A DNA stretch of 64,000 nt from Protonemura montana. Lineage: Eukaryota; Arthropoda; Insecta; Plecoptera; Nemouridae. The position numbers and the translations under genes are program-made. Shown here one piece after another: positions 1 to 11,300 of the stretch. The DNA lies in assembly GCA_947568835.1 (NCBI GenBank), contig OX387603.1, positions 25,010,651 to 25,074,650 of the forward strand. Direction: 5' to 3'. The notes under the pieces were generated by a model. That model saw nothing but the letters and a program-made list of their open reading frames with translations. It did not search any database and was not told the origin of the DNA. Position 1 is the first letter of the stretch. The number at the start of each line of letters is the position of its first letter.

Positions 1-51
1 AGCGCCTGTCGGAGCGCGACTCAGCGGCAAGCCAGCCCGCAGCAGCTGCAG
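1..51 (+). CDS. Possible 3' end of an exon of a gene entering from the left
   Basis: The first 51 bases are GC-rich, contain no stop in any of the three forward frames, and end in CAG followed by GTAACA, a good 5' splice donor. That makes an exon end plausible. No protein family is recognisable in so short a piece. Joining it in frame 1 to the candidate acceptor at 2033 gives a short serine/glutamine-rich tail that stops at 2090. This is weak evidence: composition plus one splice site only. Confidence 0.25.
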
Positions 52-2033
52 GTAACAACACGCTTCTAGTCCAGCCAGACTTTGTCACCGGGGACGCCAC
101 CTCCGACTCAGCTTTCTGCGCCGGTGTTTCGCTGCACACACGGAGCTCACAGTCCGACGGCGGCGAGTTCTCAGAGTCGTATCTCTAAGCGGACTCGACC
201 GCAAGCGTGGTGCCAGGTTTCTCTCGAGGGTTGCAAGCAAAACTGGTGGCTACTTCATGCCTATTAGGATACTAGAAACTGACGTGCCCTGGGCTCTGTA
301 GTGCAGCAGAAAGCCAAAGAAAAATGCGAACTCATGTTTAATGTCATTGCTCCGAGTCGAGTTCTCCTCTCACTCTCTCCTGAATTTTGCACAGACAACC
401 AGTCTACCATCTCTTTCTTATTGTGTACCTCATATTTCCCTTAATGAGGGACTAATTTTTGACAATTTTGAGGCTAAATTACCCGTCGGGGTTTCGGTGG
501 GCATTCTCCCCGCGAGGGGGTTTTCTACGAGGTTTTTCCACCCTGCAAGTTTGTACAGGTAACTCACTTTTGCGGACCAGCATCACTTACGTGACGACAC
601 GAGCGTTGATGCTCGTGCATGGATCAGTATTTTCTCACAACCTTTTCAAACGGTTCCAAGTGGGCCGCATACTTTGTAACATTTTACACCAGCTTTTTCA
701 AATCTTCGTACAGAACCAGGAGCGAGGCTACCGCTGGGCGGTAATCTCTGCTCGTGACGAGACAAGTTGATGGGGACAAAATTTCCATGCTCCTAATTCT
801 ACTCCCTGAGCGTTTAGATTAATTGTACAACTTACGAGGTGCTGCAACCAAATCGGTGTGTGGCTATGATCTATTTTTGTTTTGTTTTATAGGTTCAACC
901 TACAAAATATACTCGTTTATAGTAAGTAGTTAGTTAGTCAAAAATTAGTTGAAGGTCCTCCTAGAAAATTGCTGTCAAGACAGGGATATTGTTAGGATAA
1001 TGGGTACCTATCGTTACAAGCTCAGCGTCCAGCAAAAATGGGCAGATAGGTACTTGCGCTTTTGGCTGGAGGTAATCAGTTGAAACTGTTTATATCGACG
1101 GCAACTTCCTATAGCATTGGCCGGGCAGGGTTCTGTAATATGTGTAAAGATTCGTCCCAAATTGTTCCCCCTGATGTTAGTAAAACTGTTGTGAGACATT
1201 TTGTCATTTAAATGTAGGGTTTGATTGGTTATTATAGTTAATATTTTAAACACTTACTTTTACACTACTGGCTCCAGCACTGAAAGGAGAACGGTCCTGC
1301 TTAAATGCATCTTCTATAACTACAACTTCTGAACCATTACATTTTGAACCTAGAATTTTGCTAGGCATAACGTAATTTGGAGTACAATACTAGCAAGTCC
1401 TAGCCTTAACTGACCAATAAAATATCCGCTGTTAAAAGTGAAGATCTATCTGAGTTATCTCTGTTTGGAGAGTCTGAATGTAGCAGCGTACTTCAAGCCT
1501 TGGCATGGCAGACAACGTTCTCCTTGTAGTGAAGGTGCAGAGATCCAGGGGCGTTTAGGCCGGCCCTAAACGCCGCTGGATCGCAGTCCAGTATGACGTG
1601 ACCTTTGGCAGCGTAGCAGCTGGACCTTGATGTAAAATCTCGTTATAACAATTTCCAGGGCCTGGTTTCACACCAACTCGCTATTAAATAGAAGGTAACT
1701 TATACCGAAAGTCACTACATTCTGACAAAATGACAAGTGCAATTAAATACTGGCTTCACTGGTACGATACAAGGTGCATTTTTAAATGTTCATTCCGGAA
1801 GAAAACTATTACATGCAGCCTACACTCAAGTTTGAGTGAAAAAGCTGAGCAATTCCGTTAGTATAGGGAGCGAACTCCGGGCGAGGAATCTTGTGCAAGC
1901 GAGGCAAGAGCTAACATCTCGGTGCTCAAGTCGGTCGTTCGGTCCCGCTGGCAGAGAATCTGTTGTAACGAGATTTTGAGCCCTGTACTCAGTAGCGACG
2001 CTAACGTGTGTTTGTTTGCGTTCTGTGTGGCAG
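52..2033. other. Non-coding stretch, probably intron
   Basis: I see no convincing coding exon here. The forward open frames at 82-267, 341-562 and 459-770 have no splice-site support and no family resemblance. The one structured item is the inverted repeat at 1542-1582, listed separately. If the exon end at 1-51 is real, this is its following intron. Confidence 0.35.
1542..1582. repeat. Short near-perfect palindrome
   Basis: The segment starts GATCCAG and ends CTGGATC. The inner arms read GGCGTTTAGG and CCTAAACGCC around a CCGG centre. Arms are about 19 bp with one internal mismatch, so the strand could form a stable hairpin with almost no loop. There is no T-run after it and no gene beside it. 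It could be a transposon end pair left after deletion, or chance. Function unknown. Confidence 0.6.
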
Positions 2034-2090
2034 AGTGAAGAGTCGGGGACTGGGTCGCCGGGCCAACCGGCCGACGGCGCCCCTTGTTAG
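2034..2090 (+). CDS. Candidate terminal exon, unknown gene
   Basis: A TTTGTTTGCGTTCTGTGTGGCAG acceptor precedes a 19-codon reading (SEESGTGSPGQPADGAPC, then TAG) that is phase 0 with frame 1 of the possible exon at 1-51. An AATAAA lies at 2900-2905, which would give a 3' UTR of about 0.8 kb. The peptide is low complexity and matches no family I know. A second frame stays open to 2241 and cannot be excluded. Treat as a guess supported by splice site, stop and poly(A) signal only. Confidence 0.2.
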   Translation, partial: SEESGTGSPGQPADGAPC

Positions 2091-2989
2091 CTCGCCCGGT
2101 TGTTATGACGAGATTGGTCTGGCTGCGTTTCGCGGAGTCTTGCTAGCGCAGCCGACGCTAGACATCGCACGCGTCCACTTGTTACCTAGCTACCTGTCTG
2201 GGTTGAGATTTCGCAACTCTAACCTTTCCGTTACGGGTTAAAGAAAATCCTTATCTACATCCATTGTTAGTCTTTTAATGTCATCTTTTAACCAATGCAA
2301 TAGATAACGGCAAAGTGAGAGTTGCGTAATCTCAGTGTTACTAGTCGAATTATTAGCGTATAGGCCAGTGCAGTGATTCAAAGACTTTTCACATATATTG
2401 GACTGCTTGTTGGGGTCTGAAACCTCCACAAACATTGATTGAATAGTATGGCAGCTAGCTTTGCTTCGGTAGTGGAGAAACTGGGAATATTTCGATTTAC
2501 CTAGAAGTTGAATCGAACTAAAGAATTGCAAAGAAAATCTAAGAATCCCTCCGCTGGTCTTTTTTAGCATATGCCAATCTTGAAGATTGTGCTGCCTATT
2601 TCTTCACAAGATGTTTTTTTTAATCTGTTATCACCCTGCATGCGTCGCATTGCAGCGTCCAGGTGTTCTTTGAGAATCTCTTTCTGTTGTAACTTGTGAT
2701 TTATGTACATCCGTGGTCGAGCATGCAAGTGTTCCCAAATTGCTGTTACGCATATTATAGATGTCTACGTACACGCTAGCAAAAATGTGTTCTTTGTTTT
2801 TGGGTTTCATTTACTAGCCAAGGGACTTCGGAACCACTGGTTTAATCATCCGGCATAAATATGGAATCATGTCATCACTAACTCGCACCACTTACACAGA
2901 ATAAAATGGATGTGCTACATACGAAGTAGTTTCTGACATTTTTATTGCACACTTTTTTTTAACTGGCATAACTTGACCTCCAAACTCAC

Positions 2990-3071
2990 CTGAAACGGAG
3001 AAGTGTATTGGCCGTCGATGAGGTCAGCAAATTCTGTGCCAGAGTCATAGCCCACTGGAGTGACAAAGAAC
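2990..3071 (-). CDS. Orphan exon-like segment, unknown product
   Basis: On the minus strand a pyrimidine-rich tract ending in CAACAG leads into 82 nt that are open in one frame and end CAG|GTGAGTTT, a strong donor. The peptide begins FFVTPVGYDSG and ends in YTSPFQ, and looks like real protein in composition. I do not recognise the family. It lies downstream of cytochrome b5 on the same strand and its entry phase fits the end of cytochrome b5 exon 3, so an alternative b5 isoform is possible. A separate gene with exons left of the window is equally possible. Confidence 0.3.
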
Positions 3072-4210
3072 CTGTTGCTAGCAGGTGTAGCAATAACAAA
3101 AGACATCCACATAATGGGAAACGAATTTATTCATAACCAGTCCACACAACACAATGAATTGGGAATAAAATTATCATTTAAAGGAGGGATCTCATGCTTA
3201 TCAGTAGAAAATATAGACATACTAGTGTATAAGAGTGAAATGGTAGCCTAATTTCCTACAACGGTTGCTTGAATGATATGCCTAGGTATAAGTATAGTCC
3301 TGATAGTAATTCCATGTCATGTAACATATGATTTGAAATCTGCTGAGCATGCAAGCAGACTGGGAGAATATACTTAAAATGTTTGCAGAGCACCTTTTTT
3401 TGTTTAAAAACAACTACCTTCTCCCACATTGGTCCTGGTATCATGACTGAACAGAAAATCCAACAACTAACACATTCACCACTGACCTCGACTTCTTTGA
3501 CAAATTTTCCTTTTCCATTCAAACCATACAATTCATTCAATTTGTGTGTCCCACTTTTTTAATTGTCAAACACATCACTTATCCAGTCATTGGATAGAAG
3601 TATAATTAGCTACTGGCATTGCATTAAAAACCAGCAGGTATATAATTTTCTTTAAATGAATATATAGTATGTAGCACTCATCAAAAGATTACATATCTAT
3701 ACACTGCAATTTAAACATTGCAATGCAAGAGTGATTCTGCAGGTTGACACACTGATAAGTCTACAATCAGACAAGTAAAGCATGCTTGACACTTAGATCA
3801 TGGCAAAACGCCAGCCTCCAGCGCACTTTAAGATATTATAATGCTACGGGAGACTTGGCACCTTCAACATACAGTCCCCAAAACAGCAGAACCAAACCAG
3901 CCTGCAAGTATCAGCTGTTTCCCTTTATACAGTGCAAAACGTTAGTACAATCTGTCCGTCAGCTACCTTACTTCTAGTACCCACCAAAATAAACATAAGA
4001 ACCTGCACCTCAAATAAACTAAAAATATAAGCGAGCGTGTAAAAAACTCATCTGACGACTTATGTACTAACAGCTACCACTACCTGGTATTGGACAACAA
4101 TTAATATGGTACACTGATTTTGGTAGTTTAGGTACTAATATATTTGTTTTTTAAGAATAGCAGATGATAACGACATAGCTGAAGGAAGAAGTCTCGTGCA
4201 TTGCTAACGC
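3072..4210. other. 3' flank of cytochrome b5
   Basis: About 1.1 kb with no convincing exon. Part of it should be the cytochrome b5 3' UTR. A minus-strand AATAAA (TTTATT on the plus strand) lies at 3126-3131, far from the stop codon, so the true cleavage site is uncertain. Nothing else is recognisable. Confidence 0.4.
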
Positions 4211-5022
4211 TTAGTGTCCACCGAGAAAGTAACTACGGTAGATGATGGTCGCGATGATGCCTAAAGTCACGGGGATCACCCAAGATTTCCAGGTGCTACA
4301 AAAAAATTACACTTAGTGTCAGTCGAGTTAAATAATTGTGTATTGACGTCCCATCACTCAGCTTGGCAAACAACTTGAATTTGAATTTTTTGATTTATCC
4401 TTAGAATTTGAATCACACCTTGTGTTTTGGTCATCTTTGTCCGTGGTCCAGCCCTTGTTAACTTTTTCCGAAGTCTGCTTTCGGTCAGCCTGCCAACATA
4501 AGTGCAATACATTATGTGTCAATTTCTCAGGAATTAAAACAAAATGCGAACTAGGTACGTACCTCAATCAGCTCCCCAATCTTGAACTTGGTCATCATCT
4601 CCCGAGCATCTGAAGAGTGACCAACGTCTTCAAAGGCTTCGGTGCCATCTCCGCCAGCCTGCTCCAGCAAAACTTCCTCTCCTCCAGGATGCTGAAAGAA
4701 GCACATAGTATTATTACTTTTTTTATTATTCCCGGCATAGTGTTCACTATCCAGAGACTCACACACAGCTCGACAGACTTGGCATTTTCGGCCATATGCC
4801 ACTGCTCAAAACATGCATAATTTATTTTTTAAATCCGAGTTAACAATGATAAGCATATCCTCGACCCTAATCGATCCAAGGTCTCGATAGAAGATGTGTG
4901 AAGATTACCTCATTGAGGAACTCTGTGACATCGTATATAGAATTGTGGATAATAATCCATGTTTTTTTGCTGTCGTTGTGTTTCTCCACTTCCTTGATGC
5001 TGTATTGCTGGATACTGGCCAT
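4211..5022 (-). CDS. CYB5: Cytochrome b5, membrane-anchored
   Basis: Four coding exons join in phase: 4909-5022, 4563-4691, 4419-4489, 4211-4295, giving 132 aa, normal for microsomal or outer-mitochondrial cytochrome b5. The haem-binding domain fills residues 1 to about 90. The axial ligands are His39 in the HPGG motif and His63 in VGHSSDA. A polar linker with a WTTD segment follows, then a C-terminal hydrophobic anchor of about 18 residues ([15 protein letters not shown]) and a short polar tail, as in tail-anchored b5. The protein passes electrons from NADH-cytochrome b5 reductase or P450 reductase to desaturases, P450s and other membrane enzymes. Reading through the exon 3 donor gives an alternative tail ending at 4358 without the anchor, so a soluble form is conceivable but unproven. 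It is transcribed divergently from NUP214. CYB5A and CYB5B cannot be separated from this sequence alone. Confidence 0.95.
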
Positions 5023-5323
5023 CGTCCTGCTTTAAATTAATATTCCGTATAACTTCGCGTAGCTGCGAGCAATGAACAGAGCAATGCTACACGCTCAAAA
5101 GTCGTGGCTCCTTGACTGCACCGCAAATTAATAAATTGTCAAATCACCATTCCATAGTCCACGCACCGCCTTTGAAATCCAAGGTCTTTGGAACTTCGAA
5201 CGTTGAAGGCAAGGCAGTGGTACGCATCGATGGCGTCGTTGCGATCATCTTTGTGACAAACGGTTGTCGCTCTTAAAGTGCTAAATAAAAATTAAAAAAT
5301 CCCAGAGTGGATGACTTCTGACA
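5023..5323. promoter_or_regulatory. Putative bidirectional promoter, CYB5 / NUP214
   Basis: Only 301 bp separate the two start codons of oppositely directed genes, and both 5' UTRs must lie here too. No clear TATA box is seen for either gene. The layout implies a shared, probably TATA-less promoter typical of housekeeping pairs. Start sites cannot be placed from sequence alone. Confidence 0.6.
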
Positions 5324-8300
5324 ATGTCTATCACTCAAGCCCCAACCGCATCTGATAACTTGGTGAGTGAACCTAATATGACATTATCTTTTTCCGTGAA
5401 GTCCAGCCGGGAAGTACCTAACCACACTTTGTTTCGTTGTTGCAGGAATTTCATCTGAAACTACGGACTCGCCTAAAAGTGTTTAATGGAGGAGACAGCC
5501 TATTCTCAGGCGCTGCTAATCTAGTCGCATGTGCAAGCAAACATGGGATTGCGTTCGTTGGCACACCAAGGGGTTTAGAAGGTTGGTTGTTCTCTATTGA
5601 GACCTTATTTCGACCTTTACGGTTCTGGACTAGACTTGCAGTAACCACCTTCCCTTGCAGTAATTGCGTTGAGCGAGCTGGGCTCAAATTCGGGCAGAGA
5701 AGGTGAGGGATGGACGTCGTATCCACGGAGGGAAGTCACACTTCCCTCGCAGCCGTCCCACCTGGACGTGAGCTGTGACGAAGCATACCTTGCCGTCGCT
5801 CTTGCCAAGAATGGCGGCTGCCACGCGCTTATATACAGCATTCCAGCTTTTCTAACACAGGTGCGTTTCAAGTTCACGTAACTCGATAGTTAATTAAGAA
5901 AGCGGACAGCTACTCATGGCCGACACGTTTCAGGCTGAAGTGTCGCCAACGTGGGAAGTGGTGTTGTCGGCAGCGAGCGGAGTAGCTGCAGTGGAACTGT
6001 CGTGGAATCCCGCAGTAGGTGGCGTGTTGGCCAGCGCCATGACTGATGGCAGCGCAAATGTGTTCGAGTTTGCTCCAGGCGCTGGTGTCAACGTTCACGC
6101 CATCCCTGCCGAGTCGCAAACCACGTATGTAAATAATTCACACAGATGTGTTGATTATTTGTTCATACAAATGTTTACAACTGGCAGTAAACTTTATTAT
6201 GATATACACAAATTTCCTGTCAAGAATATTACCTATTTGATGTCAAAATTTGTATGGCTGATGTCCTTACCAACCAAGCTAAACAGGCATGGTACTTCTG
6301 AAACTAATACACCTAGTGTCTTCTTTCGAGAGTGTCTGCAAGGAGGTAGTTTCAAGAGATCTCAAGGGTCGTTAATTGAATTAACTTGTTAAAGACACTT
6401 TATTGCATGTAAAATTATTGTCTACATTTTGCAGTCAATTTTATGCTCTTGTGGTGTAAATGGGTCTAGGTGGCTTTGAAATGGTCGCTTTAATATAATA
6501 TAGACGTTACCAGCTCTGTTCGGGAGAGGTTGGAGTAGTGAAAGTTAGTTTATCAACTTAAATCACTTTGGTTATCAACCACTTGGCCTGAGGTAACTGT
6601 CCTTTTCTTTGCACAGTCCTTAAGAAGGGACATTAAGTCGGTGGTCCCTTTGGTACCAGACTCCCCTTTCACCTTCTAGATTAGCTTAGTTTCATCATCA
6701 GCCTCACGATCCACTCCAGCACAAAATTATTATTATTTGTGGTGTTTAACGACGCACTGTTTTGACATCTGGCCATGCGGCACTGGTCTAATGGCGTCAA
6801 TGAATGAGTGGATGATGATGAACCTAACCTAGCCTGGAAGGGAGGAGGGGAACCCGGTGCCGGCACGTAGCCTACTCCTGTCGAAAAGCACCAAGGGGAC
6901 CACCGGCTTAACGTCCCTTCCGAAGGACGGCACAACTCGAACAGCAGGATTCCTCCACAAATCCATACTGTCGAGAGGATGATAAGCAAGGCGAATGAAG
7001 TTGCTGTACTAACTTTCATCCCTCCAACCTCTCTCCCGAACAGAACTGGTCATGTGTATGATGGTCACCCATCCAATACCTGACCCAGCGCAGTGTTGCT
7101 TAACTTCGGTGATCTAACGAGAACCGGTGTTTCCAACTCGCCAAACTGTTCGGTCCCAGCACTAAAGCCATAAGACCAGTGCCACATGGCCCTTTGCCAA
7201 AACAGTGTGTCATTAAGCACAACAAATCTCCCGAACAACGACAATCTGGCCTTCAATGACTGAACGGTTTCTTCCAGGTGCCTCTGCTGGAGCCCCAAAG
7301 GCAAACAGCTCGTGACGGGAGGAATTACGGGCGCGCTGATGCAGTACAAGCCGGACCTGCGGCCAGTCAAGACACTGCCCAGCCCACCGTTGCCCGGGAA
7401 ACGCTTGGCCGTCATCAATGTGGCCTGGATCTCCAGCTTCCAGTTCGTAGCCGTCTACCGTGACGCAGCCTCTGGCAACCAAGGTGTGGAATGGCACGGG
7501 TTTTAAGTTTCAACAGATTGCAAAAAACTTCATCTAGCTAGAGGTGTAATTCTTACATTCGATAGTTGTTTGCCCTCGGATAGTTTAGAACAAAGCACGG
7601 CTGGTAGCCCTGGAAATTTGTATCGGCTGACGTTTTTTCCGGCTTGTTGGCAGCCCTGATGGTGGTCAACACTCCGAAAGGTGCCCCTGTCAACTACGTC
7701 AACTTTGACGACGTCTGCTTCAGCGGTGGGAAGATCCGTCCGCCTCAGTTCTACTTGCGGCATTTGCACCAATGGTAAGTCTCTGCCGTTCAAAGCCTGC
7801 ACCAATAGCAGACATGGAGATAGGAGACCCTTCTGGAAATTTCCCTTCAACCTTCCCGATCAGATATCAAGGGAGCGAAATATGAAATGTTTTTTCTAGC
7901 TTCGTCAGAGTGGTCAAATTTGAACAACTCACACTTTCAGATAAGAGCACATCCCTAGTTTTGGACAATTTTATAATTGCAGTGTTTTTTGGTTTTCTGG
8001 CATTTCCACTAGAGAGCTTAAACCAGCAAGCGGTCCAGTCTAGCTTCCTTTCCAATTTTATAATTGAATTTCTCTAAAAAAAAAAATGCGTAAAAGTAGT
8101 GCACAGAAAATCTCAGAAAATCTTCTCCCTCATTAATTACCATATTTGCCCACTCATAAACTATGAAATGTAGAAAGAAGCTAAGATACCATATCTTACA
8201 AGAAGTGATAAAAATATATTTTAATATATCTTACGTCGCTGTGAAACACTCCAATTTAGGCGAATGCGTTTTGTTGCGGGATTAACCGGTAGTTTTCGTA

Positions 8301-11300
8301 CCAAATTTGGCACACCTTGCCTACGTTCTGAGTTTGCTCTGCGTGTACCTGACTTGACCTTCTCGGTCGCAGGGGCGTCTTGGCCGTGGGATCTGCTAAC
8401 AGCTCGGACGCTGCCGCGCTAGGCATGTCTGAGTCGACCGAGTGGCGGCAGTGGCTGCAAGACGAGGGGTCCCGCGCCGAACTGCCGCTGTCGGCAAGTC
8501 GACAGGATGCGTACATGGTCGGCATGGCAGTCGACACGTCTAACACCCGAAATCTGCCGTGGGGTGAGTCAAGTCTTCGTAGACCAGAGGACACTGATAG
8601 GCGTGCAGCGAGATCCAGCTAGGGATCTCGTTACGGTTGATATGTTCATTGCCTATACTGAAACGAAAATTTTACTTTAAAATTATAGAGAATGATTCTC
8701 TTATAAGATTTACAATTTTTAAGCAGCCAGGTAAGCCAAAGTGTGCATCTTGTGTCCAGGGTAGGATTCATGAACCGTATTGCTCTAAAACTATTTATGG
8801 CTTCATGCTTCTACAAAGCTTGCAATAACAATCAATAATTCTGTATGTTGCCCAAAATTCAATCAAAAATTATAGTAACCCTTTCCCAAAAGTATCTGGT
8901 CATGGGAATAGAGTAAGGACGTTGGATCCCTCTGCTCCTTAAGCATGGAGTGCAAAACAGCAAGAAATACGAAGGACACATCCAAACTGCCGTAAAGGTA
9001 GCGACAGGCAATTTTCCACTCGTTTCTGCGAAATCATTAGCCCTCGCACATTGCTGACACAAAATGGTGCTCTGTTCCAGGAGAGAATGTCTCACCCGGT
9101 CTGGGCCCATTCCCGCTGCTGCTGCTCTTGTCGCACTACGGAACCCTCTGCCTGTTTGACGTAGTCAACCTCCGCCCCCAAGCCCCACCCCTCTGCATGG
9201 CACCTGCCCCCCTGCCCGCCCCTGCGCTCTTTCAGGTCCCCGCGGCCAACCAGCAGCAGGCTCCAACCAATCAGCCTGCGGCATTTGGAACATTACCCAG
9301 TCAACCTCCATCGCTTCCAAGTGCAACCTCTCAACCGCCAATGTTTGGTGCCGCAACGAGCCAACCTTCGATGTTCGGGGTAGCAGCAAATCAATCAACA
9401 ACATTTGGAGCATTAGCCACTCAGCCCTCAACATTTGGGGCAGTAACAACACAACCCCCAGCATTTGGGGCAGTAACGACACAACCCCCAGCATTTGGGG
9501 CAGTAACGACACAACCTCCAGCGTTTGGGGCAGTAACGACACAACCTCCAGCGTTTGGAACAGTTTCCTCTCAACCTCCAGCGTTTGGGGCAGTTTCCTC
9601 TCAAACCCCAATATTTGGGGCAGTGACTACTCAGGCTCAACCTCCAGCATATGGGGCAGTGGCCACCCAATCTACAGGATTTGGGACAGTGCCCACTCAA
9701 CTTCCAGGGATGCCTGCAGTTTCCTCTCAACCCCCAACGTTTGGCACAACTGTAAACCCAACCCAAGTCTCGTCAGCGTCCACGTTCACCTTCAGCCAGC
9801 CCTCGTTTGGTGCGTTGCCCGTGGTTACTGTTGCATCGCTCCCAGAGCCTCCTAAAACGTCGGCCCCATCGTTATTCGGAGGACTCTCTGGCAATTTGCC
9901 AACGTTTGGCAATCTATCAGCCAATCCAGCTCCGGGTCTGGCTGGTTTGCCAGCCGGGCAGGGAACAGGCCTCGGGACCCTGCCCGCTAATCCTGGCGGA
10001 GGATTTGGCAGCCTCTCAACAAATCAATCCTTGGGATTTTCTGGTTTGTCAACAAATCAAATTGCAGGATTTGGCAGTTCATTGAGCAACTCAGGTGCAT
10101 CGTCTGGAGAGAAACAGAAGTCAATGTTTACACTATCGTCAGGACAGCCGTCTGCAGAGTCTGTGGTTGGCGATGCACCGAGTCCTTCCGCCCAATCGGA
10201 TGCCAGCATTGCCAAGCCTGCAGAGAAGGTATTTTGCAACGATTCTCTATTTTTGTGGGTTGTAATAACTTTTAAGGAAGAATAAGAAAATTGAGAACTA
10301 GCCTATGTATACAGACTGATTCTGCAATTCTGATTGTGTACCCTACAGGGATCTAGCAGCCTTGCAAAATGGGTTACCAATATTGTTTTTGGTGTAGCAT
10401 ATTAGATATTTACAAAGGTTAAGAAATTTTAAGAACTCGCAACATTGTCACTTAAAGATTTGGTTAGGACATTGTTTACTTTTACACTAAGGCAGTACAA
10501 ACTAATTTCATTGGAGCAATAATATCAAACGGTGCTCATGATTTGCTGCAGGTGATTGCCACAGTTCAGGCACCCACAGCTCGGCCACGCGTCTCTCAGC
10601 TGGAAGCAGTTATTGAAGGGAAGGCTTCGACTGAATCGGCCAATCCCGCAGAGCCAGTCGATCGGGAGCAGCTTCGGAGGGAGCGAGTCAGTAAAAAAGC
10701 GGTGCCATCGGAGCCAACCAAGGAAGAGGTGGCGATGTACGTTGCAGCCATTGAGCAGGAGGTGGAGCACTTCCGTGTGGAACTTGAGGACATGCGTCAG
10801 TCGGTGGCAAACATGGACACCGACGTAAGTGTGCGCACTGTACTTTCTGATGTGCAAGGTGTAAACTCGTGTCTTTTCTCAAATCTTTTGCGTCTGTTCC
10901 GTTTAAAGAAACTTGACAGATTTTCCATAGGCACGCAAGAGCAAAGACAAAGGTTACCTAAGCTCAAGCCGAATTGAGATGCCAAAATTGGAAATCTACA
11001 ATTTTGTGCAGAAAAAATTGGGTTTTTGAGATGTATGAGAAATAAGGGCATGCTAGGCCGTGGTTAGCTATCGTATTATTCTCCACGCCGGGTGTCCTAG
11101 GGTATCAAATACCCAGAACCTGTTTCCATCTCCAAATATTGGGAACCCTTTGGTTACCTTAGAATAATGTGAACTTCAGAACAAAGTACTTTTAATAATC
11201 TTCTGATTTCCCAAACGTCTAGCTGGGTCCAATGCGGTCAGAAAGTGATTTGCCGTCGTTGGCTGCGTTCCACCGCGAGCTGGCGGAGACGACGCGGCAG

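Noticed and set aside
2238..2570. 110-codon minus-strand frame
   Set aside because: No splice or promoter support and random-looking composition.
9165..9766. Reverse-strand open frames over NUP214 exon 8
   Set aside because: Same repeat effect; composition is that of antisense FG codons.
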